From: Vreelandella boliviensis LC1
GTDB lineage: Bacteria > Pseudomonadota > Gammaproteobacteria > Pseudomonadales > Halomonadaceae
Assembly (NCBI RefSeq): GCF_000236035.1
Contig: NZ_JH393259.1
Span: forward strand, 198,752 to 262,751
Reading direction: 5' to 3'
Length of the DNA: 64,000 bases
Positions 7,835 through 17,800 of this stretch are shown in pieces. Every line of letters begins with the position of its first letter. Position 1 is the stretch's first letter. Below the pieces are notes generated by a model that did no database searches, had not been told where the DNA came from, and worked only from the letters and a program-made list of their open reading frames with translations. The position numbers and the translations under genes were made by a program.

Positions 7835-8452
7835 TCACACCTCCTTGGGATTGGCGAGGGAACCGGTGGTATCGCCCACCGGACGGGCATTGCGGTTTGG
7901 CTTGATCACGATGCTGGGGCCGGTCAAAGAAGCTGACGGAAGCGGCGCCACCTCGGCGAGGTTGCCGTAGCGTTCGTGTAGCTCCTCCATGGGGGCAAAA
8001 TCCAGCGCCCGCAGAGGGCAGGATTCTACGCAGACCGGCTTTAGCCCTTCGGCGACGCGTTCGTAGCAGCCATCGCACTTGGTCATGTGGCCTTTACGTG
8101 CGCTGTACTGAGGCGCGCCATAGGGGCAGGCCATCGCACAGGATTTACAGCCGATACAGGTGTCGGTATCCACTACGACCAAGCCATCCTCACTGCGTTT
8201 GTGCATGGCGCCGCTAGGGCAGACAGGTACGCAGGCCGGTGCGGCGCAGTGGTTGCAGGCGATCGACAGGTAATAGGAAAAGATCGACGGCTGCCAGGTG
8301 TCGCCGTCGGCCTGCCAGGAGCCCCCCGCATATTCGTAGATGCGCCGGTAGTTGATGTCGACATCGAGATCTTTGTAATCCTTGCAGGACAGCTGGCAGG
8401 TTTTGCAGCCGGTACACTTGCTGGAGTCTATGTAGAAACCATATTGCGTCAT
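7835..8452 (-). CDS. dmsB: DMSO reductase iron-sulfur subunit DmsB
   Basis: A 205-aa protein with four cysteine clusters for [4Fe-4S] centres: CTGCKTCQLSC near residue 13, CNHCAAPACVPVC, CIGCKSCAMAC and CDGCYERV...CVESC. The start MTQYGFYIDSSKCTGCK is the standard DmsB opening. It carries electrons from DmsC to the molybdenum site in DmsA. It lies 10 nt after dmsA in one operon. Confidence 0.95.
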   Translation of the reverse strand: MTQYGFYIDSSKCTGCKTCQLSCKDYKDLDVDINYRRIYEYAGGSWQADGDTWQPSIFSYYLSIACNHCAAPACVPVCPSGAMHKRSEDGLVVVDTDTCIGCKSCAMACPYGAPQYSARKGHMTKCDGCYERVAEGLKPVCVESCPLRALDFAPMEELHERYGNLAEVAPLPSASLTGPSIVIKPNRNARPVGDTTGSLANPKEV

Positions 8453-8462
8453 TATGCTCTCC

Positions 8463-10916
8463 TCAGGCCTTGTTCACTTCGACCAGGTTGGTATGCGAAG
8501 GATTGCCCTTGGCCAGCGGCGAGGGTCGTTGTGTGGTCAGCACGTTGATACTGCCGGCCTGATCCGTGCCATGGCGGTTAGGGGCGTACCAGGCACCCTC
8601 GGAGAGGGCAACCACGCCGGGCAGAATGCGTGGGGTTACCTTGGCGGCGATGTGTACCCGGCCACGGTCGTTGAATATTTCCACGCTGTCACCGTTAACG
8701 ATTCCCCTTGACTGGGCGTCGATGGGGTTGATCCACATCTCCTGGCGGACGGCGGCCTTGAGCAGTGCGACGTTGCCGTAGGTTGAGTGAGTACGCGACT
8801 TGCAATGAAAGCCGATTAATTGCAATGGATATCGCGCACGATCCGGTGAGTCCCATCCCTCGAAAGTGGAGGCGTGAATCGGCAACGGGTCGATGACATC
8901 ACTCTCCTCAAGCTCCCACTCGGCAGCGATTTTGGCCAGTGCCTCGGAGTAGATCTCGATCTTGCCGGAGGACGTGGTGAGCGGGTTTGCCTCTGGGTCG
9001 GCCCGGAAGTCGCGGTAGGCAACGAAGAAACCATTGGGATTCTGGCGCTTGTAGATGCCCATTTCACGGAACGCTTCAAAATCGGGCAGGTCGGGGTCAC
9101 GCCGACGGTTCTGTGCCAGCAGGTGACGCAGCCACTCCTCCTGGGTGCGGCCTTCGGTGAAGGCTTCGCCGACCCCCATGCGCGCGGCGATTTCACTGCA
9201 CATTTCGTAAACCGACTTGCACTCGAACAACGGCTCGATGACCTGGTCAGCGAAGATCAGGTAGTTCATGTTGCCAGCGTTGGCATCCATGGCGAAGTCC
9301 ATCTGCTCGGAGGTGGTTAAGTCGGGCAGCAGGAGGTCGGCGTAGCGTGCCGATGAGGTCATGTGGTTGTCGATCACCACGATCATTTCGCATAGATCTT
9401 CATCGGAGAGGATCTCGTGGGTGCGGTTGATCTCGGAGTGCTGGTTCACCAGGCAGTTGCTGGCATAGTTCCAGATGAACTTGATCGGTACGTCGAGCTT
9501 GTCCTTGCCGCGTACTCCGTCGCGGGTGGCGGTCATCTCGGGGCCACGGGCAATGGCATCGGTCCAGGTGAACATTGAGATGCTGGTATCGACAGGGTTT
9601 TCCAGGGTGGGAAAACGCTCGAAGGGAATGGAATAACCGCCCTCGCGGGCACCGCTGTTACCGCCATTGATGCCGACATTGCCGGTGAGAATGGCCAGCA
9701 TGGCGATGGCGCGTGATATCAACTCACCGTTGGCGTGACGCTGCGGCCCCCAGCCCTGAACGATGTAGCACGGTTTGGTCGAACCGATCTCCCGGGCGAG
9801 CTGAACGATACGCCGGGAGGGGATGCCGGTGATGCGTGAGGCCCACGCAGGTGTCTTGGCGATACCATCGGGCCCGTCACCGAGAATATACGCCTTGTAG
9901 TGACCGTTGGCCGGAGCGCCTTCCGGCAGGGTGCGCTCGTCGTAGCCGACGCAGTAGCGATCCAGGAACGGCTGGTCAACCAGGTTCTCGCTGATCAGTA
10001 CATGGGCCAGACCGGCCACCAGGGCGGCGTCGGTACCCGGGCGGATGGGGACCCATTCGTCCTCGCGGCCGCCGGCGGTGTCGCTATAGCGCGGGTCGAT
10101 GACGATCATCCGTGCATCCGAGCGTTGGCGGGCTTCCTCGAGGTGGTAGACGATTCCACCGCCACTCATGCGTGTCTCGGCGGGGTTGTTGCCGAACATT
10201 ACCAGCAGGCGAGTGTTGGCGATGTCGGAGACGCTATTGCCCGCTGCCCAGCCACCGTAGGTGTAGTTGAGCCCGGCGGCAATCTGCGCGGTGCTGTAGT
10301 CGCCATAGTGGTTGAGGTAGCCGCCGCAGAGATTCATCAAGCGCGCCACCAGGGATGAAGCGGGTGGCCAGGACTTGGTCACGGTACCCCCCAGGGTGCC
10401 GGTACCGTAATTAAGATAGACGGCCTCATTGCCGTATTCGGCGATAATACGCTTGAGGTTGTCGGCGAGCAGCTGATAGGCCTCGTCCCAACTGATGCGG
10501 GCGAACTTGCCCTCGCCACGGGCGCCGACACGCTTCATGGGGTACTTCAGGCGGTCGGGGTTATAGACGCGACGGCGCATCGAACGACCGCGTAAGCACG
10601 CGCGGACCTGGTGGTTGCCATACTCATCAAGCCCGGTATTGTCAGTCTCCACCCAGGTGATCTCGCCGTCGCGCACATGCATGCGCAAGGGACAGCGGCT
10701 GCCGCAGTTGACCGTACAGGCGCTCCATACTACGCGCTCCTCTGCGGCAGTCGCCGAAGCCGTCTGGGCTGAAGCCCCGGTAGATACGAAGGGTAGTGGG
10801 ATCGAACCTGCTGCCAGCGCCAGGGTACCGGCAGAGCCGGTCTTCAATACGTCCCTGCGGCTAATATCCAGATTGAAAGCCTTGTGGAAGAGGCTATTTG
10901 AAGACTCGTTTTCCAT
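8463..10916 (-). CDS. dmsA: DMSO reductase catalytic subunit DmsA (Mo-bisMGD, Tat-exported)
   Basis: An 817-aa molybdopterin oxidoreductase. The N-terminus has a twin-arginine motif (SRRDVLKTG, Arg20-Arg21) and a hydrophobic stretch ending ASAQTA. The FS0 cluster ligands are C67, C71, C75 and C107. The segment NHYGDYSTAQ carries the serine that ligates Mo in DmsA. The enzyme reduces DMSO, and in the family also other S- and N-oxides, in the periplasm during anaerobic growth; the real substrate here is not proven. It is first in the dmsABC-chaperone-ferredoxin operon. An FNR-like box lies about 60 bp upstream. Confidence 0.93.
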   Translation of the reverse strand: MENESSNSLFHKAFNLDISRRDVLKTGSAGTLALAAGSIPLPFVSTGASAQTASATAAEERVVWSACTVNCGSRCPLRMHVRDGEITWVETDNTGLDEYGNHQVRACLRGRSMRRRVYNPDRLKYPMKRVGARGEGKFARISWDEAYQLLADNLKRIIAEYGNEAVYLNYGTGTLGGTVTKSWPPASSLVARLMNLCGGYLNHYGDYSTAQIAAGLNYTYGGWAAGNSVSDIANTRLLVMFGNNPAETRMSGGGIVYHLEEARQRSDARMIVIDPRYSDTAGGREDEWVPIRPGTDAALVAGLAHVLISENLVDQPFLDRYCVGYDERTLPEGAPANGHYKAYILGDGPDGIAKTPAWASRITGIPSRRIVQLAREIGSTKPCYIVQGWGPQRHANGELISRAIAMLAILTGNVGINGGNSGAREGGYSIPFERFPTLENPVDTSISMFTWTDAIARGPEMTATRDGVRGKDKLDVPIKFIWNYASNCLVNQHSEINRTHEILSDEDLCEMIVVIDNHMTSSARYADLLLPDLTTSEQMDFAMDANAGNMNYLIFADQVIEPLFECKSVYEMCSEIAARMGVGEAFTEGRTQEEWLRHLLAQNRRRDPDLPDFEAFREMGIYKRQNPNGFFVAYRDFRADPEANPLTTSSGKIEIYSEALAKIAAEWELEESDVIDPLPIHASTFEGWDSPDRARYPLQLIGFHCKSRTHSTYGNVALLKAAVRQEMWINPIDAQSRGIVNGDSVEIFNDRGRVHIAAKVTPRILPGVVALSEGAWYAPNRHGTDQAGSINVLTTQRPSPLAKGNPSHTNLVEVNKA

Positions 10917-10975
10917 TGCCGATATCCCTGTAGGAAGGTTGTGATTCCACTATAGGGCTGAGGTCGGAAATAGAG

Positions 10976-10989
10976 TTGTCCCGTATCAA
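10976..10989. promoter_or_regulatory. FNR/ANR-like box upstream of dmsA
   Basis: TTGTC-CCGT-ATCAA matches TTGAT-N4-ATCAA at eight of ten positions, with a perfect right arm. It lies 60-73 bp before the dmsA start. FNR control of dms operons is established in enteric bacteria. Confidence 0.55.
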
Positions 10990-11088
10990 GCTTTAGTTCC
11001 TTAGTTCTTGTATATAAATGATTTTTAATAGCATTTGGGCTTGAGTCTCTTTACGCTCGGTGGTGCCGATATAACGACCTGGATGGCA

Positions 11089-12036
11089 TCAGGCGGGCAC
11101 GGTGCGGGTGTTATCCATACCCGGGCGGCCGTGCCAATAGCCGTCGCAGATTTCAGCCTCTACCAGCGTCAATGGATCGGGTGGCGGTAGCCTGCCATGC
11201 CGAGCCTGGTCGAAGGCTTTTATCACCTCGGTCATGCCTTCCGCCCGAGGGCTTAGGCGCGCTACTGAAACGCCCATCTTTGCCATCGTGGTGAGCTCAT
11301 GGCGGAGATCCTGACAGGCACTCGAAAGGGTCTGAATACCGTTCAGGGTGAAAACATTGCGGGATTCCTGGGAACGCAGCACCAAGCCTTCGGGGTATTT
11401 TTGACAGACGAATTTGCAGCGATCCTTAGGCGTTTGATGGCGTCGGGCGGTAAAACAGCGTGATGACCAGGCCAGCGGCAGATGCCCATAGGCGAATACT
11501 TCGCAAGGGTGTTGCCCGCCCGCCTGATGGCAATCATTAATAAGCTGCGCTAACTCTTTCTGCGCCATTTCCACCGGTGCTTGCCAGCGTTGCATGCCGA
11601 CACGCGCCATGACCTCCAGGGTGGCGGTATTGTAGAGGTTGAGCGCGGCACCAGCGATGAACGGCAATCCGGCGCTGGTGAGACGCTGAAGGGCACTTTG
11701 ATCGTTAGCCTCGACAATAAAGTCACCGTTATCGCAGAGCTTGCGCAGGTCACGCAGGTCGGCCTCAGACTCGATCAGTGTCTGGCTGGCGAGTACAACC
11801 TGCTTACCCGCCTGGGCAAGCTCGCGTCCAATGCCTAACCAGTCGTCCAGCTTCATGTCGCGACGCCTGGAGCAGACGGTTTCGCCCAAGGTGATAATCT
11901 CTACCGGCCAGTCGGCCGCTTCACGGTAGAACGACTCATAGCGCTCCCGCGTCCAGTAAAAAAGAACCGGCCCGAGGGAGAGCTGTAGAGAATCGGTGGA
12001 CGAGATCGGTTGTTGGGGCAGTGTGGTGCTCAACAT
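11089..12036 (-). CDS. ubiV: UbiV, O2-independent ubiquinone hydroxylation (U32 family)
   Basis: A 315-aa peptidase-U32-family protein. Candidate cluster ligands are C55 and C194, C207, C211; the spacing of the last three (13 and 4) equals that of E. coli UbiV C180, C193, C197. With UbiU it forms the [4Fe-4S] complex that hydroxylates ubiquinone precursors without oxygen. Its ribosome site overlaps the ubiU stop (TAGGAG), and the gap is 9 nt, so the two are co-translated. This keeps quinone synthesis running when nitrate or DMSO is the electron acceptor. The N-terminus is about 15 residues longer than in E. coli. Confidence 0.92.
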   Translation of the reverse strand: MLSTTLPQQPISSTDSLQLSLGPVLFYWTRERYESFYREAADWPVEIITLGETVCSRRRDMKLDDWLGIGRELAQAGKQVVLASQTLIESEADLRDLRKLCDNGDFIVEANDQSALQRLTSAGLPFIAGAALNLYNTATLEVMARVGMQRWQAPVEMAQKELAQLINDCHQAGGQHPCEVFAYGHLPLAWSSRCFTARRHQTPKDRCKFVCQKYPEGLVLRSQESRNVFTLNGIQTLSSACQDLRHELTTMAKMGVSVARLSPRAEGMTEVIKAFDQARHGRLPPPDPLTLVEAEICDGYWHGRPGMDNTRTVPA

Positions 12037-12045
12037 TGCTAGCTC

Positions 12046-13041
12046 CTATTTCCAGCGCCGTTCGTAGGCGCCCAAGGTGGTGATGGCGCCTTCGGAAAGT
12101 TCGGCAAGGCCGGACATCCAGGCAGCTTCTGGATGAAAGCGCTCTGGCTCAGCCGCTAGGCGGTTGAGTGCCTGACGCCAAATGCCGGATACTTTCGAGA
12201 CATAGGCAGGGCTGCGCTGGCGTCCTTCGATTTTTACCGCACTGATACCCAGGTCGCGCAGCTCCGGCAGTAGCTCCAGGGTATTGAGGCTGGTGGGTTC
12301 TTCGATGGCGTGATAGGTCTCACCCGCGACTTCAAAGCGTCCTTTGCACAGGGTGGGGTAGCCTGCGCGCTCGCCCTCGGCGTAGCGGTCGATAAGGACA
12401 TTGTTAAGGCGTGACTCTAAGCCTTGAGGGGTTTCTTCCCAGCGGACATGGGCTGCCGGGGAGCAAACGCCCCGGGTATTGGGAGAGTCGCCGGTAAGGT
12501 AGGAGGAGAGATAGCAGCGACCTTCGGCCATGATGCACAGGCTGCCGAAGGCGAATACTTCCAGCTCTACCGGTGTTTGCCTGGCCAGGTCACGAACCTG
12601 GGTGATGGATAACACCCGTGGTAGCACGGCACGTTTGATGCCGAAATGCTCGTGATAAAAGCGCAGCGCTTCATGGCTGGTCGCCGACCCCTGCACCGAA
12701 AGGTGCCGCGAGACCTCGGGGTGGTGTCGGGTAGCGTAATCCAAAAGCCCCATATCGGCGAGAATCAGGGCATCCACGCCCAGTTCGGCGGCTTGATCCA
12801 CGGCCTGCGTCCACTGTTGCCAGCCATCGGGCTGGGGGTAGGTATTAATAGCGCAAAAAACGCGTTTGCCGCGTTGGTGGGCGTAATCGATACCTTCTCT
12901 GGCACGTTTGTCGGTAAAGTTTAGTCCGGCGAACTGCCGTGCATTGGTGATGTTCTGGAAACCGAAATAGACTGCGTCGGCACCTTCGTCTACGGCACGC
13001 TTCAGGGCGGGCAGGTTGCCAGCGGGACATACAAGCTCCAT
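12046..13041 (-). CDS. ubiU: UbiU, O2-independent ubiquinone hydroxylation (U32 family)
   Basis: A 331-aa U32 protein beginning MELVCPAGNLPALKRAVDEG. Cysteines fall at 169, 176, 193 and 232, the same positions as the four [4Fe-4S] ligands of E. coli UbiU. It partners UbiV in oxygen-independent ubiquinone hydroxylation. The start has an AAGGAG ribosome site. It diverges from hemN, and an FNR-like box lies about 60 bp upstream. The usual third partner UbiT (SCP2 domain) is not encoded next to it or elsewhere in the window. Confidence 0.94.
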   Translation of the reverse strand: MELVCPAGNLPALKRAVDEGADAVYFGFQNITNARQFAGLNFTDKRAREGIDYAHQRGKRVFCAINTYPQPDGWQQWTQAVDQAAELGVDALILADMGLLDYATRHHPEVSRHLSVQGSATSHEALRFYHEHFGIKRAVLPRVLSITQVRDLARQTPVELEVFAFGSLCIMAEGRCYLSSYLTGDSPNTRGVCSPAAHVRWEETPQGLESRLNNVLIDRYAEGERAGYPTLCKGRFEVAGETYHAIEEPTSLNTLELLPELRDLGISAVKIEGRQRSPAYVSKVSGIWRQALNRLAAEPERFHPEAAWMSGLAELSEGAITTLGAYERRWK

Positions 13042-13099
13042 TGCGAGACTCCTTGCGGGGAAAATCCGAGCAGTCTAGTCATCTATTTCTTATCGCCTT

Positions 13100-13113
13100 T
13101 TGACTCAGGTCAT
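13100..13113. promoter_or_regulatory. FNR/ANR-like box between ubiU and hemN
   Basis: TTGAC-TCAG-GTCAT resembles TTGAT-N4-ATCAA, and its core TCAGGTCA is shared with the box in front of nrdD. It is about 60 bp from the ubiU start and 144 bp from the hemN start, so it could serve ubiUV directly and perhaps hemN. A TATACT at about 13183 could be the hemN -10 element. Confidence 0.5.
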
Positions 13114-13256
13114 AATGGGGTGGCTTTCAAAAGTGGATAGCGCAGCAAAGTAGGCAAGCTGGGTGCAGGCGATTTTTAAAACGTATACTGTATGAATCTT
13201 AACTGCTCCTTACTGTACCCGCTTCCATAGACCTTCCTTAGAGGCCTTTCCCGATC

Positions 13257-14642
13257 ATGCAAGATGAACTGCTCTTCAACCGCCCCCTGGTAGAGAAATA
13301 TGACCGTCCGGGCCCGCGGTACACCTCCTACCCGACTGCGCCGCAGTTTCATGCAGCGTTTGCCGAGGATGATTACCGTAGCGCCACGCAGCTCAGTAAC
13401 CGGGCCGCAGCACCAAAACCGCTTTCGGTCTATGTGCATATCCCGTTCTGCAAGAGCCTGTGCTATTACTGTGCCTGCAACAAAATTATTACTCACAACA
13501 CCGAACGAGCTGCCGAATACCTCCAGTGGTTAAAACAGGAAATACGTGTTCAGGGCGCACTGTTTGATACCACACGACGCATGACCCAATTACACTTAGG
13601 CGGAGGCACCCCGACCTACTTAAGCAATGCTCAGTTGAGCGAGCTAATGACGGCGCTGGATGACGCCTTCCACTTCGCCGCGTCTGAAGAGCGTGAGTTT
13701 TCGCTGGAGGTAGACCCACGCACTGTTACCCCCGAACAGGTGTACGAGCTGTACTCGCTGGGGTTCAATCGGTTGAGCTTCGGTGTTCAGGACTTCGATC
13801 ACGACGTGCAGCAAGCGGTCAATCGCGTCCAGAGCGAAGAGCAGGTGGTATCCCTGGTTAAAGCCGCCCGTGAGGCAGGGTTTGAATCGGTCAGCGTTGA
13901 CCTGATCTACGGTCTACCACTGCAGACGGTGGCGAGTTTCGATACCACGCTAACCAAGATTATTGACCTGCAACCTGATCGCATTGCCGCTTATAGTTAC
14001 GCCCATCTGCCCGAACTGTTTAAAGCTCAGCGGCTAATTCGTCCCGAAGAAATGCCGCCACCCGAGCGCAAGCTGGAACTGCTGGAGCTAACGATTAACC
14101 GCCTGACGGCCGCTGGGTATGTCTACATCGGCATGGATCACTTCGCCCTTCCGAATGACGAGCTGAGCCTGGCCCGTGAAAACGGCACTCTGCAGCGCAA
14201 TTTTCAGGGTTACTCTACCCACGCGGACTGCGACATGATTGGGCTGGGCATTACCTCCATTGGCAAGGTGGGCGATACCTACAGCCAGAACGTCAAGGAA
14301 ACTGCCCAGTATCAACATCGTTTGGATGCTGGGCGTTTACCGGTCTTCCGTGGCTACCGCCTTAGCGATGACGACCGCCTGCGCCGCGAGGTCATTAATA
14401 CCCTGATGTGTCACGGCCGTCTTGAATTTGCCGCTATCGAGGCCCGGCACAATATTGATTTTCGCAGCTACTTCGCGAGTGCCTTGACGAGCCTCGAAGA
14501 GATGGTGGGCGACGGTCTGATTGCGTTACGCGACCATGAAATCGAGGTGCTACCTTCGGGGCGACTGATGATTCGCAATCTGGCGATGGCATTCGACGCC
14601 TACCTAAAGCCAACTGAGAAACGCTACTCGCGCACGGTGTGA
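13257..14642 (+). CDS. hemN: Oxygen-independent coproporphyrinogen III oxidase
   Basis: A 461-aa radical SAM enzyme starting MQDELLFNRPLVEKYDRPGPRYTSYPTAPQ in pieces typical of true HemN rather than HemW. The cluster motif is C65-KSL-C69-YY-C72-A-C74, including the extra fourth cysteine of HemN, followed by LHLGGGTPTYL. It converts coproporphyrinogen III to protoporphyrinogen IX without oxygen, supplying haem for NarI and other cytochromes under anoxia. It stands alone between ubiU (divergent) and the nar operon. Confidence 0.95.
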   Translation: MQDELLFNRPLVEKYDRPGPRYTSYPTAPQFHAAFAEDDYRSATQLSNRAAAPKPLSVYVHIPFCKSLCYYCACNKIITHNTERAAEYLQWLKQEIRVQGALFDTTRRMTQLHLGGGTPTYLSNAQLSELMTALDDAFHFAASEEREFSLEVDPRTVTPEQVYELYSLGFNRLSFGVQDFDHDVQQAVNRVQSEEQVVSLVKAAREAGFESVSVDLIYGLPLQTVASFDTTLTKIIDLQPDRIAAYSYAHLPELFKAQRLIRPEEMPPPERKLELLELTINRLTAAGYVYIGMDHFALPNDELSLARENGTLQRNFQGYSTHADCDMIGLGITSIGKVGDTYSQNVKETAQYQHRLDAGRLPVFRGYRLSDDDRLRREVINTLMCHGRLEFAAIEARHNIDFRSYFASALTSLEEMVGDGLIALRDHEIEVLPSGRLMIRNLAMAFDAYLKPTEKRYSRTV

Positions 14643-14647
14643 TGTTG

Positions 14648-14685
14648 AGAGCGCCAACCGTCTATTACTTTACGTTGGCCGCTCT
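14648..14685 (+). terminator. Hairpin after hemN
   Basis: Arms at 14648-14658 and 14674-14685 (AGAGCG-CCAAC pairing with GTTGGCCGCTCT, one bulged base) start 6 bp past the hemN stop. No T-run follows, so it may not be a strong intrinsic terminator, but it separates hemN from narG. Confidence 0.45.
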
Positions 14686-14815
14686 ATCACCTTGGGGGTA
14701 GATAGGGTGTATATGGAGGTAATCACGCAGTAATTCGCTGGTCGATCGCGCAGAATCCACTCCATGGAACCCGCCTGACGGGTAAGTAAATTTCCGAGGA
14801 GCCTGGAGATCGACC

Positions 14816-17800
14816 ATGAGTCACTTCATAGATCGGCTGAATTTCTTCCGTAAGTCCCGCGAGCCTTTTGCCAACGAACATGGTGAACTACGCAGCGAAT
14901 CCCGACAGTGGGAAGATAGTTATCGTGCCCGCTGGCAACATGACAAGGTTGTGCGCAGCACTCACGGGGTGAACTGCACCGGCTCCTGTAGCTGGAAGAT
15001 CTACGTTAAGAACGGTTTAGTCACCTGGGAAACCCAGCAGACCGACTATCCCCGTACCCGCCCCGACTTGCCTAACCATGAACCGCGTGGCTGCCCACGC
15101 GGTGCGAGCTACTCCTGGTATCTGTATAGCGCCAACCGCCTCAAGTATCCGTTGGTTCGCAAGCCCCTGCTGGCGCTATGGCGCGAAGCGCTCAAGGCTA
15201 ACCCAGATCCGGTAGACGCCTGGGCGTCGATTGTCGAAGACCCCGCCAAGACCAAACAGTACAAGCGTGCTCGTGGTATGGGCGGCTTCGTTCGCGGTGA
15301 CTGGGACGAGCTCAACGAGCTGGTCGCGGCCTCTAACGTCTACACCGCCAAACAGTACGGCCCCGACCGGATCATTGGCTTCTCGCCGATTCCTGCCATG
15401 TCGATGGTGAGCTACGCCGCAGGTAGCCGCTACCTGTCGTTGATTGGCGGCGTCTGCATGAGTTTCTACGACTGGTACTGTGACCTGCCGCCAGCCTCGC
15501 CGATGACCTGGGGCGAACAGACCGACGTGCCCGAGTCCGCGGATTGGTACAACTCCGGCTACATTATTGCCTGGGGCTCCAACGTGCCCCAGACGCGCAC
15601 CCCGGACGCCCACTTCTTTACCGAAGTGCGTTACAAGGGCACCAAGACGGTTTCGATTACCCCGGATTACGCCGAAGTCTCCAAGCTCACCGACGAGTGG
15701 CTGTCCGCCAAGCAGGGCACCGATGCCGCCCTGGCGATGGCCATGGGCCATGTCATCCTCAAGGAATTCCACCTTGAGAAGCCCAGCGCCTATTTCACCG
15801 ACTATGTGCGCCGCTATACCGACATGCCGTTCCTGGTGGAACTAGAAGTGCGAGAAGATGGCAGCTTCGCCCCCGGTCGCCAACTGCGGGCCAGCGACTT
15901 TGATACCGCCCTGGGGCAGGAAAACAATCCCGAGTGGAAAACCGTCGCCTGGGATGAAACCCGCGACCAGTTGGTGGTGCCGCGCGGTTCCATCGGTTTC
16001 CGCTGGGGCGAAACCGGCAACGAAGTGGGCAAGTGGAACCTGGAATCACTGGACGCTGCAGGAACGGAAATCAAGCCGTTACTAAGCTTGGTCAACCACC
16101 ACGATAGTGTCGCGCGTGTGGCATTCCCTTATTTCGGTGGCATCGAACACGAGCACTTTGAGCACGTCAAAGGGGCCGGTGTTGGCGCCGCCGATGATCT
16201 ACTGTTCCACAATTTGCCCGCCAAACGCTTGAAGAGAGCCGATGGCAGCGAAATGCTGGCGGTCACCGTTTTTGATCTGATGTGTGCCAACTACGGTATC
16301 GACCGTGGCTTTGCCGGTGACGGCGAAGACGACGGCGCGACCTCTTTTGATCAGATTCGCCCCTATACCCCCGCGTGGCAGGAGAAAATCACCGGTGTCT
16401 CAGCAGAGCAGTGCACCCGCATTGCCCGGGAGTTCGCCGACAACGCCAATAAAACCAACGGGCGTAGCATGATCATCGTGGGTGCCGGTATGAACCACTG
16501 GTACCACATGGACATGAACTACCGCGGCCTGATCAACATGCTGGTCATGTGCGGTTGTATCGGTCAAAGCGGTGGCGGCTGGGCCCACTATGTCGGGCAG
16601 GAAAAACTGCGCCCACAGACTGGTTGGACGCCGCTGGCCTTCGGCCTTGATTGGCAGCGCCCGCCGCGTCATATGAACTCTACCTCGTTCTTCTATAACC
16701 ACTCCTCTCAGTGGCGCTACGAGAAGCTGGAAATCAAGGAGATCCTCTCGCCGTTGGCCAAGGCTGAGGATTACCCCGGCAGCCTGATCGACTTTAACGT
16801 GCGTGCCGAGCGTATGGGCTGGCTGCCGTCAGCGCCTCAACTGGATACCAACCCACTTCGACTAGCCCAAAAAGCTGAAGCCGCGGGCATGTCCACCGCC
16901 GACTATGCGGTTCAACAGCTCAAGAGCGGTGAACTGCGCTTCGCCGCGGAAGACCCGGACGCGCCTGAGAACTTCCCGCGCAATATGTTCATCTGGCGCT
17001 CCAACCTGCTGGGTAGCTCCGGTAAGGGCCATGAGTACATGCTCAAGTACCTGCTGGGTACCCGCCACGGTATTCAGGGCAAAGACCTGGGCGACTTCGG
17101 CGGCCAGAAGCCCGAAGAAGTCGTGTGGCATGACGAGGCGCCGGAAGGCAAGCTCGACCTGCTGGTGACGCTGGATTTTCGCATGTCCACCACCTGCCTC
17201 TACTCGGATATCGTGCTGCCTACGGCGACCTGGTATGAGAAGGACGACCTTAACACTTCTGACATGCACCCCTTTATTCACCCGTTGACTGCCGCCACCG
17301 ATCCGGCTTGGGAGTCGCGCAGCGACTGGGATATTTACAAGGGCATTGCCAAGGCTTTCTCCAAGGTGTGCGTAGGCCACCTGGGCGAAGAGACCGACCT
17401 GGTCACGCTGCCGATGCAGCACGACTCCCCAGGGGAGTTGGCCCAGCCGGCGGTGATGGATTGGAAAAAGGGCGAATGTGCGCCGATTCCCGGCAAGACC
17501 ATGCCATCGCTGATCGAGGTTAAGCGCAACTATCCCGAAACCTATGAGCGCTTCACCTCCGTAGGACCGCTGCTGGAAAGCATCGGTAACGGCGGCAAAG
17601 GCATCGCCTGGAATACAGATGCTGAAGTCGAGCTGCTGGGTAAACTCAACCATCGCAAGCTGGATGGCCCGCATAAAGGCCGCCCGTTGATCGACAGCGC
17701 TATCGATGCCGCCGAGATGATTCTGACCCTGGCACCGGAAACCAACGGCGCCGTGGCGGTAAAAGCGTGGGATGCGCTCTCCAAAATTACCGGGCGAGAC

